Positions 22,900-33,518 of a stretch of 64,000 nt of DNA are shown here, piece after piece. Each line of letters begins with the position of its first letter. Within the stretch, counting starts at the first letter, position 1. Under the pieces are notes generated by a model that was not told the origin of the DNA, searched no databases, and worked only from the letters and a program-made list of their open reading frames with translations. Origin of the DNA: Jaapia argillacea MUCL 33604 (lineage: Eukaryota; Basidiomycota; Agaricomycetes; Jaapiales; Jaapiaceae); the NCBI GenBank assembly GCA_000697665.1, contig KL197723.1, positions 66,213-130,212 on the forward strand, given 5' to 3'. The position numbers and the translations under genes were made by a program.

Positions 22900-25800
22900 C
22901 TAGTAGTGAGTTTCCTCCTCACCGGCACTCTCTTTGAATTCATTATCCATCTCTCTCTCCTGGTTCTCGCCGTTGGTATCCGAGGGCGAACTTGAGGTAC
23001 CTTCTCGAAGGGGGTGGGCGAGCATTGTCTTGTCCCGCCTGTGCCTTAACGAACCCTCGTACGATTTGCACACCCAAGTCAGGTATGCCAGACCTCGAGA
23101 ATGGTCAGCGTGGACGAGTCGATGATGCAGGACCTCAAGGTCGGAGAATGTGAGCAAAGGAGGCACGGTATCGTCGGGAACTTCGGTAACGGAGGTCATG
23201 CGAACCAACGGTCGGGGCGCTGTGAGAACGGTCCGAGTCGAACGCATTGCGGGCTTGGGACTTGGCTTCCGGAGAGCTGTGGGAGGATACCGGGTGACAA
23301 ACTGTTTCACTAGCAAGAGCGCGGGTTCGATGATACCACCCCTGCAATAGTCACTGTGATCAGAACGGGGATCCAGGAAGGAAGGACGATATCAACTCAC
23401 CGAGCAAGGGTTCTGATCATAGCTGCATAAGCTCGCTCCACTAGACGAGGACGAATGGATGAGCGTTCAGTGGCATTGCCTTCCTCGGTTTTCTGGACTA
23501 GACCATCAGCCAGCGCCTTCCATTCTGTCCAAACTTCCTGAGCAAACCGCAATGCCACGAGACGATCTCGCCCTCGCCTTGCAATAGCACATTTCTCGAG
23601 TGCTTCCACAAGGGTTCGTGGTGTCTTCTCCACATTGCGCTCTTTGAAAACCCGATGGAACAAATCCTGAGCATTCTGCAAGGGTGCGTGCGAGTAGTGG
23701 ACGGATAGGTATGAGTTGATGAGGCGAGGTGTGATCGTGACGTCCTTGAAGATCTTTGGCGGAGGTACAAAAGTGGGGTCCTCTGGAGGGGCTGGGCTAG
23801 TGTCTTCGATAATCCGCGAGAATAATAAGTCGACTTCAGCGATGACTTCAGCGTGGCTTTGTGGTGGTATATGTGAGAATCGGGCATTCTTTGCCTGAGA
23901 TACCGCCTTTTCTTGTCCGGACGCCTGATCTGGCGCTTGATTCTGAGCAGAAGGCCCCCCTGGGTCACCTTCATCGACGATAACAGTCTCAGATCGCCTG
24001 AAAGGAGGATTGTAAGCCGAGTACGCATGGAAGACATGCATCATGATCTCCTCATCCACTTCCACCTCTTCCACACCAGCCTCAGTTGTCGTCGTAGCCT
24101 TCACCATCTCAGCCAAAATCCACCTCACCCTTCCTAAATCACCAAGCCTCTTCGCGCCTTCCAAAAGCCCCGAGAAAGTCTTCTTATCCGGGATGAATCT
24201 CGGAACCCCCAACGCATCCCTCCATCCTTCCAACATCTCCTTCGCCAACCTAAAGGCTTCATGCACATAGTGTTTCTCTCCACTCCTCGCGCAAGCCAGA
24301 ATAACTGCGTTGTATGCACCCCGAGTTGGTTCGATACCCTTGTCGATGGTCATCTCAGTAAACAGGTCTAAAGCACGTTCGGGTTCGACAAGCGAGGGTG
24401 CGGAAGAGGCACATGCACGGATCATTACGGTGTATAGGAGGTCGTCGGGGTTGGGGTGGGCGACGTATCGCATGTGGGTGAAGAGATCCCAAGCTTGGGC
24501 TCGAGCGATGGAGGAGTGAAGAGTAAAGAGAGAGGTGATAAGGCGAGTGTAGGTGCGCATTGGAGCTGGTGTTGCTTGAGATTCGTAGGAGTGGAGAATG
24601 GAGAGGGCTGATGAAGGGATGGTTGCTGGCGGAGTGGATGTTATGTGGGATTTAATGTGGAGGTCACGTTGAAGTGGTGTAGGGACTCCTTGGAACGAAA
24701 GTTAGAGATAGACATAACCGAAGGAGACGGGGATGTACCTATTATCGACTTTGACATGAATGCCTCAGTTTTTACGACATCCCCTTGACTAGCATAGACA
24801 TCCATAACATCATTCAGAAGATCCTCGGACGGAGGGCATTGCAAGCGCTACCCAAAGTCGCCCTGTAAGGTCGGAAAGGAGAAAAAAGCCATTGAACGTA
24901 CCATCATAAGGTCGAGGACCATCTCAGCAGCTTCTCCATCATTTTCCCGTACCTAACAGATACGGGTTCGATCAGACAAAATACAAGAAAGGTTGAACAG
25001 ATCTCACGAACGCATGTACGAGCCAAAGCCTTCCATTCCTTCTCAGACACGAGCCCAACAGGTACTGATGTAGAGGCGGTCTCCGCTGATGTGTGCTCAA
25101 GATTTGAACTTTCAACAGACGTCTTGACTGACTCCAATCCTTGAACGAGTTGCCCAAGAAGGGGGATGAGACGACGATGGATTTGCGGAGCACTTGTATA
25201 TGGATGTTGATTCAATGTCTCGGGTTCGGCGTAATCTTGAGGCTCGTCCTGGTTGACCTCCCTATCTTGGCGCAAGACTTGGGAAAGCGACGAGTCGGGG
25301 GAGGTGACAACTCGCACATCTTTTAATCGCTGGTGAAGAGAATCAACCAGAGCTCGATCCAATTCCTCGTGAGGGATCTCCTGCACGGCCGCGTCCCTGG
25401 GCTCACTTATAGGAAGTGCAAGAAGGTTCTCGTATATGGCCAGAAGGTCCTCTTCTGAATACTCCGGAGTATCAATCACTCCTTCCTAATAGAAAATGAT
25501 GGTTAGAGCTAATGAAGGGTTTCAGGATAACGAATTGGAGACGCGCCTCCGCTGCTGCTATCCGTTGCAAGTCCTGGATTCGTCGGGCCACCTCTGTAGA
25601 AGGCTGCACGTCGAGAGCAGCCAAGGCTTCTCCAGCCTTTACAGGAAGAATCTCTGAAGGCTTCTGCCTCCGCCTACGACTGAACAGAGCACTTTAGTTG
25701 AAATGGTTTCTCAAGAGAGTACTCGGGCTGCGTACTTTTGGTAGAGAGACTGAGAGTCAGCCTCTCGCGGCAGAGAGCGCTGAGGCACAGAATCCTTCCT

Positions 25801-25917
25801 AAGCACCATCTGATGCATCCCCCGACTCAATCCGCGGTTGGCAGTGTTGACACGAGAGGAGAGTCGCAACACAGTCAAGTCGAGCAACCCTGGCGGAAGC
25901 AGCAAGTAATTCGACAT
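22900..25917 (-). CDS. Pentatricopeptide repeat (PPR) protein, mitochondrial type
   Basis: PPR proteins bind organellar RNA and guide its processing or translation. Seen: a basic, hydroxylated N-terminal presequence (MSNYLLLPPGLLDLTVLRL then RVNTANRGLSRGMHQMV; ATG 25915-25917), an acidic linker, and a long helical-repeat region. Repeats include RTYTRLITSLFTLHSSIARAQ, DLLYTVMIRACASSAPSLVEP, RGAYNAVILACARSGEKHY and KTFSGLLEGAKRLGDLGRVRW (24560-24130). More helices and a charged tail ending GEEETHY follow. Short introns lie near 25695, 25490, 24900, 24740 and 23345. The family call is sound from repeat spacing (about 35 residues). No specific mitochondrial target can be named. The 3' end is 147 bp from the permease stop in convergent orientation. 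Confidence 0.85.
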
Positions 25918-26330
25918 TTTGCAAGGGCAAAAGCGGGGGAAATGGTGCTATAGGTGATAGAGGACGAGGCCGGCAGGGGCGGTGGGTTGTGAGCTTCGCC
26001 AATGCTTGTCCCTCACCCGCACTTGAAGCTCGAAGACTGAAGACTGGAGAAAAATATTGACCTTCCTCTTTCGGCAGGAAGAAAATCACACATGATCCAA
26101 CGCGTCGCGTCTTGGCCTGTCATATCTCGGCTCCCAAGGCCACGACAGATAAGTACATGTGCGAAACCTAGGGTCGCAGTTGAAAATGCATGGTGGATGT
26201 AGATTTCGTCGACGTGGCCAAAAAAAGATAACTCCAAAGCTAATACAACAAGGTCACAACGCAAACTAGCGAAGCTAACACGGAAGTACAATCTATTGGG
26301 AGAGTCTAAGGTACCAACCAACTGAACAAA
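25918..26330. other. Gap between PPR gene and seven-helix gene
   Basis: 413 bp, 5' flank of the PPR gene and 3' flank of the seven-helix gene. Minus-strand open stretches here have no recognisable family. Confidence 0.5.
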
Positions 26331-28214
26331 TCAAACCGCCTCCATATTCGAAGCCGTCTCCGCAAGGGAAGCCCCTCTCGAATCCGTGCCCACCTTTCCA
26401 GTCCCCTGATCCCATCGCCAAGACATCTCAATCTCTTCCCCGGTCTCCCCAGTCTCCCCTTCCATCTCATGGTCCTCCACGGTGGTTTCCATCGCTGTCA
26501 CACTGATAGCCACGCGCCTTGGGCCTTGTAATTTCCGCAACCGTGACCCAAACCCAATTGACGAGAATTCCGTCGACGAACGGCCAGTCGAATTGTCCTT
26601 GCCGTAGTAAGCCCCTCGAAGGTTGAGGAGTAGATGGGTACCCATTATGCATGTTAAGCTGAGACCAAACGCTTCCGTAATTTCGATCCACCCAGGCTGC
26701 AAAAAGACTCCTCGGTCAGGAAATCATAGCAACTGAGGTGGTGTAGAACGTACCGGCAAAGCGAACCAAACAATGGCGTTCGTGCAATACGCCGCAAAAG
26801 TTCTATAAAATTTAACAAGTGATCAGTTCCAGAGTGTGTCAATCAGAGCAAGGACAAGACATACACAAAGAAATACAGAATGCTGTCTCTCAGCAATACA
26901 TCCAAAAGGTTGACCCCAGACCACCCTTGAGGTACATTTCGCAACCGAATAGCACTTTTATAGAGAGCGAGGGAGAAAAGAACGAATTCGAAAGCCATGA
27001 AGGCTATCCATATGCCAAAAATGAAGGTGGGGACTGATGTGATTGTGCAGAACCTGACGCCCGGAGCAGGCTCCACAGTGACTAGGTTGTAACGAAGGTC
27101 AGTGTCATCTATGCGGAGAAAGATAAATGCGACAAACCTTGCATATCGCTGAACTCGTAAACCAGAAAGGTGGTAATAGCCGCTACCTCCACAACAAAGC
27201 AGGTGACCATGAAGGCGACGACCCAAGTGGCGCGGTTGTACATTGCGTAAATTCGAAATTGCATCAAGACTGGAAGTAACCATTAAGGGAGAAATGAGTG
27301 GCATGTCGAGGAAAACATACTTTGAACCAGAAATACGACCCCTGTGCTCGCCGTTCCTTGGAAGGTGATCAAGTTCTTGCCTAAAATGAAGCAGCCATTT
27401 CGTTAAGACAATGCAGTGGCAGGATACTCAAAGAAAGCCACACTGACATCTAGTGAACAAGTCAATAGAAGATATCGATCGGTCAGGTCAACCTTGGAAG
27501 GAAAATATTGGGAAACTCACACCTGACAGGAGTGGGTCAATGGACAATGGCACGAAATAAGAGATGGACGACTCACTTCTGCGGTTGAAACGTCGCTCAA
27601 GAATACTGAAGCCTTTGGTCAAGACGGTTATAAATATGCAAGAGTAGTGTACCTACTGCCGAGGACCGCGCTGCATATTCATCGAACGGTTAGTAAATTG
27701 GAGAGGATAAAAGCAAAGAGCATACATAATGACTGCATTTCCACAGTATCGGACCTATATGAAGGCTGTGAGTGAGGGAATGGACGAGGGAATAAGATGA
27801 ACTTACGAGCAAGAATAACAACTTGGATATCGACCAGGATTTGCGCTACCAGAGGGGGAGCAAGGTCAGAAGCGGAGGTGCGCAGTATGTGCGGCAAGGC
27901 TCACCCATACAAGTTCAAACTGCCGCAGAGGGACAGGTCAGTTGACAATACAAACGATAGGTAGTGACAAGGTACCTCTTGATCAAAAGTCGTGACTGGA
28001 TGAGGGGACAGAGGTCAGTTCGACCACCGCAAAGCAAACTAACGCGATTAACTCACTGTGATCGTAGATCGCAATCATGGTAGATGCAACTGAGGACGAC
28101 GTTGGTGATTCCAATCCATCTTGAATTGAAGAAGCACTTACGCTGGCAGGAACGAGTCAGGTTGATCTGTCCAACCAAACCGGCTAGTGCAGCGGCTGCA
28201 GCCTGCTCAGCCAT
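26331..28214 (-). CDS. DUF6533-type seven-helix membrane protein
   Basis: Basidiomycete-expanded membrane family of unknown function with GPCR-like topology. Seen: N terminus MAEQAAAAALAGLVGQINLT (ATG 28212-28214), then the DUF6533 signature ASTMIAIYDH...TFDQEFELVWRKSWSISK (assembled across introns 28140-27790) with LLFLLVRY. Several hydrophobic segments follow, such as WVVAFMVTCFVVEVAAITTF and FIFGIWIAFMAFEFVLFSLAL, then LRNVPQGW, LLRDSILYFFV and a helix ending GTHLLLNLRGAYYG. The hydrophilic C-tail (26560-26331) is Ser/Thr/Glu-rich and ends ASNMEAV. Many exons are very short (for example FELVW). Intact as far as phases can be followed; the small exons near 27400-27700 are the least certain. 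Confidence 0.8.
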
Positions 28215-29811
28215 GGTCAAATGGCGACTCCAAGTTCAGGCACAGGAAGTGAGTATCGCCTAAGTAGTCGGCGAGGGAGGTGAGTTCAAACAACCAGATG
28301 GCTTCGACTCTGAACATTGCTCCAGTATATGAATGAAGCTTCTGAAGCAACCCTTAAAAGTTGTAGTACGGCAGGAGGCGTCAGAAATTCTTGGGGATCG
28401 TAAAAAGGCCGCGACGGTGAGACCGTGATTGGACCTGATTGTGGAAAACTCTGATGAAGTCCATGTCTATCGGATGGCCATTCCCGTGTGGGGAGAAGAG
28501 GGCTGTCAACTTTCAAGCTAAATTGCAGAGTGCCCAAAGCGTTCCTGCGCAAATCTGGAGGATTCGGAGAAAGAAACGTTATGTTACTTATGTACTTCCC
28601 ACGACTCGGAGACACCCTTCTCGTTCTCAGACTTGCTTCAACCACCACACACCCCGTGGCCCAATTGCTTGTTGTTCGGTGTGCTACGCTGTAGTGGATC
28701 CGAACTGACTTTACGGAAGGTATTCATCTGAATCGTGAATCGTTGTTCGACACCGATTTTTAGAATGTCTGTTCGGTTCAAAGCCGTTCCGCTCAGCAAT
28801 TCGCCGAAGTGTTGCACAGGTGACCGGTACCTGACCTCCAATCGCACACCTCCTTGATAACGGCCACTTTCGTAACGTGGCGAGTTTGGTAGCATTCCTT
28901 GCCCCTTTCGAGCTAGCAACTGGACGTTATTAATTCAATCTCTGTTGAGTATCGTGGCACACGACTCAACTCCATTCTTCACGACCCTGCCCATCGCACT
29001 TTTAACGCCCCCAAGACCTGGAGACCCGCACTCAGTTAACGACCCCCGCACAATAACCTCACCCCAAAAACATTTGGTGTATTGAATCCATCATGATTTT
29101 CTTTCCTAGAACATCAAGTACGTTCTGATTCTCATGCTAACCCCGTCTTTCTCCATGCGTGACGCCATCCCGCCCACCCTGCCCGCCTTATGCGCCAAGG
29201 CCGTGATTTTGCTATCAGGAGATGCTGTTGCACGAGGGTCAAATCATAGTTCTGGCAGGGCCGCATGATGCCGCAATGCAATGCGGTATTGTTCACCATT
29301 TCTCTACTGGTTGCTTCGCCCCGTAGGGTTTCGTTCCAACTCCCACGAACGTTCGTGGAACCAGCATCTTCAATCTTGTCCCTTCACTGTTTGGAATGAC
29401 TTGCACGTTTGAGTTATTGACTGAAGCGCCGATGAAAATGACTGAGGGCGACACTTAGCTGTGTCTCCCAGTCTCGACCCGGCACACGCAATCACCAAGC
29501 AGTCCGTGACCCATTTAGTCTAATGACGAGAACTGATTCAGCAAAACTCACCAACGTTTCCATCACAAAAATTGAAGAAATGGGTTGATGATCTCCGGTG
29601 TCTAAACGGAATTTCGCTCATATGAAAGGCTGGAATGGCGAGAGATACTTAGTCGACATCAGATGACAGGGAATGAATGCCCTCCAACGAGAAATGCGCT
29701 GAGTTGACAGTTGACTCATGGCAGCGAGATAGGCAACTCGGATCGAAGGCATGAAGATATGTAAACGTCAGGGAACACCGTTCAGAAACATAAATGATAC
29801 AGTCCATTGTC
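28215..29811. other. 1.6-kb gene-free stretch before the F-box array
   Basis: No gene recognised on either strand. It includes a perfect 16-bp palindrome CCACGAACGTTCGTGG at 29343-29358 and a GC-rich segment near 28980-29060. The right boundary is where the tandem-duplicated unit starts. Confidence 0.5.
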
Positions 29812-30198
29812 TGTCCAATGTAAAGAAAGAAAGCTCATCTCGAAATCAACCGACCCGAAAGCTGTGGACTATCGCACTGTCCTCCCACATGCCGACCCGA
29901 TTCGGGGAGTAGCAGGGCGCAAGACATGACCGAGTATAATTGGTGCTCCCGTTGGCTAGCTTTGCGAATTGCAGCAGGCGCCGGGTCGCCTCATCACGAT
30001 CTGAAACATATTCCTCCACCCCGCCTCACGACACTTCTCACGATTTTGAACGCCTTCTAAACCACTCTGATCGTGAAGACGATAACCACGGTGGCGTGGT
30101 CTGAGGCGCCACCTCAACTGCTGTTGACGCTGAAGGCAATGATCGAGGAAGCTTTGTGACGCACGCATTTTCTGTGATGGGGATTGGAAACGTACCAA

Positions 30199-31233
30199 TT
30201 AAACCAGATGTACACCAAGCGCTGGTGGTCCCTCGGGTGCTCGACGAGCCCTATCCCAAACGGTCTCCCCTCCAGACACCTGTTCTTTCCAAAAATCGCG
30301 AACAGCAGACGTCGCATCCATGGTCTCCGCCTGCCCTTCGACTGGCATGTTCCAAGGGATGATGGACATGGTCGTCGGACCGTCCGTGTAGGCCTTCGCA
30401 ATGCACACCAACTGCATAAACTCCGTCCAAGGAGCACTAGCGTAATGCCCGTCGTCCCGTGCCCACTGCTGCCAATCGACCATCAAAACAAGCAGTTCCA
30501 CCTTGTTCCCCGCCGACCGTGTTAGGTTCATCCTCTTGACGAAGGTCAGCATAAACCCATAATCAGCCAAGTCGCGAACCGGGGTGCGGTTTGTGCCCAC
30601 TAACTCTGGTGCGGTGATAGCGAGGTGTGTCAAGGCATTGCAATGGTTAAGAAGCTCTGCCATGATTGTATGTCCTGCCCGATCACCAGGGGACAGAAAA
30701 ACCTGAAGATGCGTGATATTATCGGCGAGGAATCTGCACGCCGAATTTGAGGCAAAGTTGGGGTAGGGTCCAAATTTGAAGAAGGTGAGGGAATGACATA
30801 AATCCAAGTTAGTCAATGCCCATCCTTCATGGAGCGCAGGATCGCAGTCGATCGCCGCCAGCGAAGCGGTGTTGCAAACTGCAAGATGTGTAACACCGAA
30901 ACGTCCGGATGATGGAGGGAGTGGCGGCTTTGGGTCGGAGGGCGTGTTTTCATCTTGGGTGGGAGGGTCGAACCAGATGTTCTGGACGAGGGAGGGGTAG
31001 GGAAGGAAGTGATGATTCGAGATCACTCGATCTGCCTCCCGGATGAAAAGGGTCTTGAAAATATGGGGAAGGGCTCGTCGCCGAGCCTCCTTGCACACCA
31101 ACGACGCGGAGAGGCGGAACTTGTGGGAGATGTGTGCCCCCAACTCCAGAATATGGAAGACTATCTCCACTGGAAGTTCGACGCGCACCTCCGACTCGGA
31201 GGTTGTACTTGTTACAGTGTCTTCGAGGAGCAT
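30199..31233 (-). CDS. F-box-like protein, array copy 1 (tandem unit A)
   Basis: Likely substrate-recognition subunit of an SCF ubiquitin ligase, inferred from the F-box-like N terminus. Single exon, 344 residues. Seen: ELPVEIVFHILELGAHISHK and LSASLVCKEARRRALPHIF (residues about 19-60), a conserved FLPYPSLVQNIWFDPPTQDE block, a repeat-like middle with LADNITHLQVFLSPG and LTHLAITAPELVG, the block ELLVLMVDWQQWARDDG, and the C-terminal block FWKEQVSGGETVWDRARRAP. No leucine-rich or WD repeats in classical form. Closest relative in the window is copy 2, next to it, from a tandem duplication. The ATG (31231-31233) matches the start of copy 2. Confidence 0.8.
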   Translation of the reverse strand: MLLEDTVTSTTSESEVRVELPVEIVFHILELGAHISHKFRLSASLVCKEARRRALPHIFKTLFIREADRVISNHHFLPYPSLVQNIWFDPPTQDENTPSDPKPPLPPSSGRFGVTHLAVCNTASLAAIDCDPALHEGWALTNLDLCHSLTFFKFGPYPNFASNSACRFLADNITHLQVFLSPGDRAGHTIMAELLNHCNALTHLAITAPELVGTNRTPVRDLADYGFMLTFVKRMNLTRSAGNKVELLVLMVDWQQWARDDGHYASAPWTEFMQLVCIAKAYTDGPTTMSIIPWNMPVEGQAETMDATSAVRDFWKEQVSGGETVWDRARRAPEGPPALGVHLV

Positions 31234-31615
31234 CGAATATCTGCAGCGAGGCGATGGAAGGAATCGTGTTCAGAGACAAGAACTTGAACCGAAAACCAAC
31301 TGAAAACTGCAGCCATTCACGTTCCGCTTGAACTTGCAATGAGTTTGCCTGACTTGGGGAACAATTTTGTACGTCAAACGTACTAGTATGTGCTCCAAAA
31401 CAAATAAGAGGCCACTGTGATGCATGTGACTGGTCAACGTTTGCGTGAGCGACCCTGTTCCAACTGAATGCCAGTTAAAGCTACTTCAGGGTATTATACC
31501 CGGAATATGCATTCATGGCTCAAACTCCACATCCAAGCTTTCCCCCGAGCTCATACATATCCCAGAAACATATGTTCAGTCCAACCCGATAAGTCCCCTC
31601 CTCACCAACCACCAC
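31234..31615. other. 5' flank of F-box copy 1 within duplicated unit A
   Basis: Non-coding here. It is collinear with 33182-33518 of unit B, including the block around CATACATATCCCA (about 31552 and 33446) that marks the shared promoter-side sequence. Confidence 0.6.
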
Positions 31616-31718
31616 CTACGACAAGAAATCAATCGGGTCGGTACTGGCCCTAGGAACCAAAATCCGTTTGGTCATGGTTGCGTCCGCAGCACTCCTTTCT
31701 TGCTTTTATCGTCGTGGT
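31616..31718 (-). pseudogene. Relic copy of the last exon of the Lys/Pro-rich gene
   Basis: Homologous to 33519-33659, the terminal exon of the neighbouring gene. The residues ATMTKRILVPRAS-TDPIDFLS, the stop and an upstream TTTTAG acceptor are kept. The beginning of the exon has lost bases and is out of frame, and a block matching SPWGRGGMDSD is absent. No other exon of that gene is present in unit A, so this is a stranded fragment left by the tandem duplication. Confidence 0.75.
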
Positions 31719-32167
31719 CTAAAATGAGCAGTGAGGGAGATGAGAAAGAATGTCCAACTTGTAAAGAAAGCAATCCATCTCGAAATCAACCAACCGTATA
31801 CCTGTGGACTAAGTATCAAACTGTCCTCAGCACACGCCGATTCGGGGAGTCGCAGGGCGCAAGACATGACAGTACAATTGGTGCCTGTTGGGTGGCTTTG
31901 CGAATAGTAGCGGGTGCCGGGTGGCCTCATATCGACTTGGAACACATGCCTCTACCCCGCCTCAGGACGCCTCTCACGATTTTGAATACCTTCTAAACCA
32001 CTCGATTCGTGAAGACAACAATCACGGCGGTGTGGTCCGAGTCGCCACCTCGACTGCTGCTGACGCTGAAGCCAATGATCGAGGAAGCTTTCTGATGCAC
32101 GCAACTAATGACAATCAATCATGATCTGGCCATTGATGCGATGATGATTGGAAACGTACCAATTAAG
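31719..32167. other. Junction of the two duplicated units and 3' flank of copy 2
   Basis: Contains the unit A/unit B junction at about 31730-31753, then a non-coding 3' flank collinear with 29812-30198. No independent gene. Confidence 0.55.
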
Positions 32168-33181
32168 CTAGATGTGCACCGAGCGCGGTAATTCCTCGAG
32201 TGGTCGGAGAGCCCTATCCCAAACCGTTTCCCTTCCAGACACTTGTTTTCTCCAAAAATTGCGAATAGCCGAAGTTGCATCCAGGGTCTCCACCTGCCCT
32301 TCGACTGACATGTTCCAAGGAACGATAGCCATGGACGTCTGACCGTCGTTGTACCCCCTCGCGACACGCGCCAACTCCATTAAATTCGTCCAAGCATGCT
32401 GCCCATCGTTCCGTGCCCACTGATGCCAGTCGACCATCAGGACAACCAGTTCCCACCTGGTCCCGGCCGACCGTCTTAGGATCCTCCCCTTGGTGAAGAT
32501 CAGCATAAACCAATAAGAATCCAAGACGCGAGCCGGGGCGTGATTTGTGCCCACTAGCTCCGGTGCGGTGACGGCGAGGTGCGTCAAGGCAGTGCAAGAG
32601 CTAAGGAGCTCTGCCATGGTCGTATGTCCTCTCTGATGATCAGAGGACAAAAAGAGCTGAAGGTGCGTGATATTATCGGCGAGGAATCTGAATACCGAAC
32701 CTGAACTTAGGATCAAGTTGGGGTAAGGTCCAATGTTGAAGAAGGTGAGGGATTGACATAAATCGAGGTTACTCAATGCCCATGCTTCATGGAGCGTAGG
32801 ATCGCAGTCGATCGCCGCCAGCGAAGCAGTGTTACAAACTGCAAGGTGTGTAATATTGAGACGTCCGGATGATGGAGGGAATGGCGTCTTTGGATCGGAA
32901 CGCATGTTTTCATCTTGGGTTGGAGGGTCGAACCAGATGTTCTGGACGAGGGAGGGATATGGAAGGAAGTGATGATTCGAGATCACTCGATCTGCGTCCC
33001 GGATGAAAAGGGTCTTGAAAACATGGGGAAGAGCTAGTCTGCGAGTCTCCTTGCATACCAGCGAGGCGGAGAGGCTGAACTTGTGGGAGACGCGTACTCC
33101 CCACTCCAGAATCTGAAAGACTATCTCCACTGGAAGTTCGACGGGCACCTCCGAGGGTGTTACAGTGTCTTGGGGAAGCAT
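32168..33181 (-). CDS. F-box-like protein, array copy 2 (tandem unit B)
   Basis: Single exon, 337 residues, tandem sister of copy 1. Seen: ELPVEIVFQILEWGVRVSHK then LSASLVCKETRRLALPHVF near the N terminus, the block SNHHFLPYPSLVQNIWFDPP identical to copy 1, LADNITHLQLFLSSDHQRG, LTHLAVTAPELVGTNHAPA, ELVVLMVDWHQWARNDGQ, and the C-terminal block FWRKQVSGRETVWDRALRPL. The last residues (EELPRSVHI) differ from copy 1 by a shifted end. Probable role as in copy 1. An intact reading frame over its whole length suggests it is still under selection, or young. Confidence 0.8.
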   Translation of the reverse strand: MLPQDTVTPSEVPVELPVEIVFQILEWGVRVSHKFSLSASLVCKETRRLALPHVFKTLFIRDADRVISNHHFLPYPSLVQNIWFDPPTQDENMRSDPKTPFPPSSGRLNITHLAVCNTASLAAIDCDPTLHEAWALSNLDLCQSLTFFNIGPYPNLILSSGSVFRFLADNITHLQLFLSSDHQRGHTTMAELLSSCTALTHLAVTAPELVGTNHAPARVLDSYWFMLIFTKGRILRRSAGTRWELVVLMVDWHQWARNDGQHAWTNLMELARVARGYNDGQTSMAIVPWNMSVEGQVETLDATSAIRNFWRKQVSGRETVWDRALRPLEELPRSVHI

Positions 33182-33518
33182 CGAATAGCTGCGGCGAGAG
33201 TAGGGCCTAAGGGAAGGAATCCCGTTCAGAGACGACTTTCACTCTCTTTCAAGTTCCGCTTGGACTCGGAGAATGTATGAAACAAGTACGAAAGCGTTGC
33301 CCGCTATCATAGTATCAACATTCGCATAAAAGACCCCGTTCCAAGTCGCAGAATGCCAGTCGTCGAACCAAACCACTTCAGGGGATTATACCCAGAGTAT
33401 GCATCCACAGTCCAAATTCCACACCCCAAGCTTCCCCGAAGTCCATACATATCCCATAAACATACGTTCAGTCCAACCCCACCATTGGCATTTCCTTTCC
33501 ACGAGTCGGAGTGATCAC
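33182..33518. other. 5' flank of F-box copy 2, 3' flank of the Lys/Pro-rich gene
   Basis: 337 bp of non-coding sequence collinear with 31234-31615. Both minus-strand genes meet here. Confidence 0.6.
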
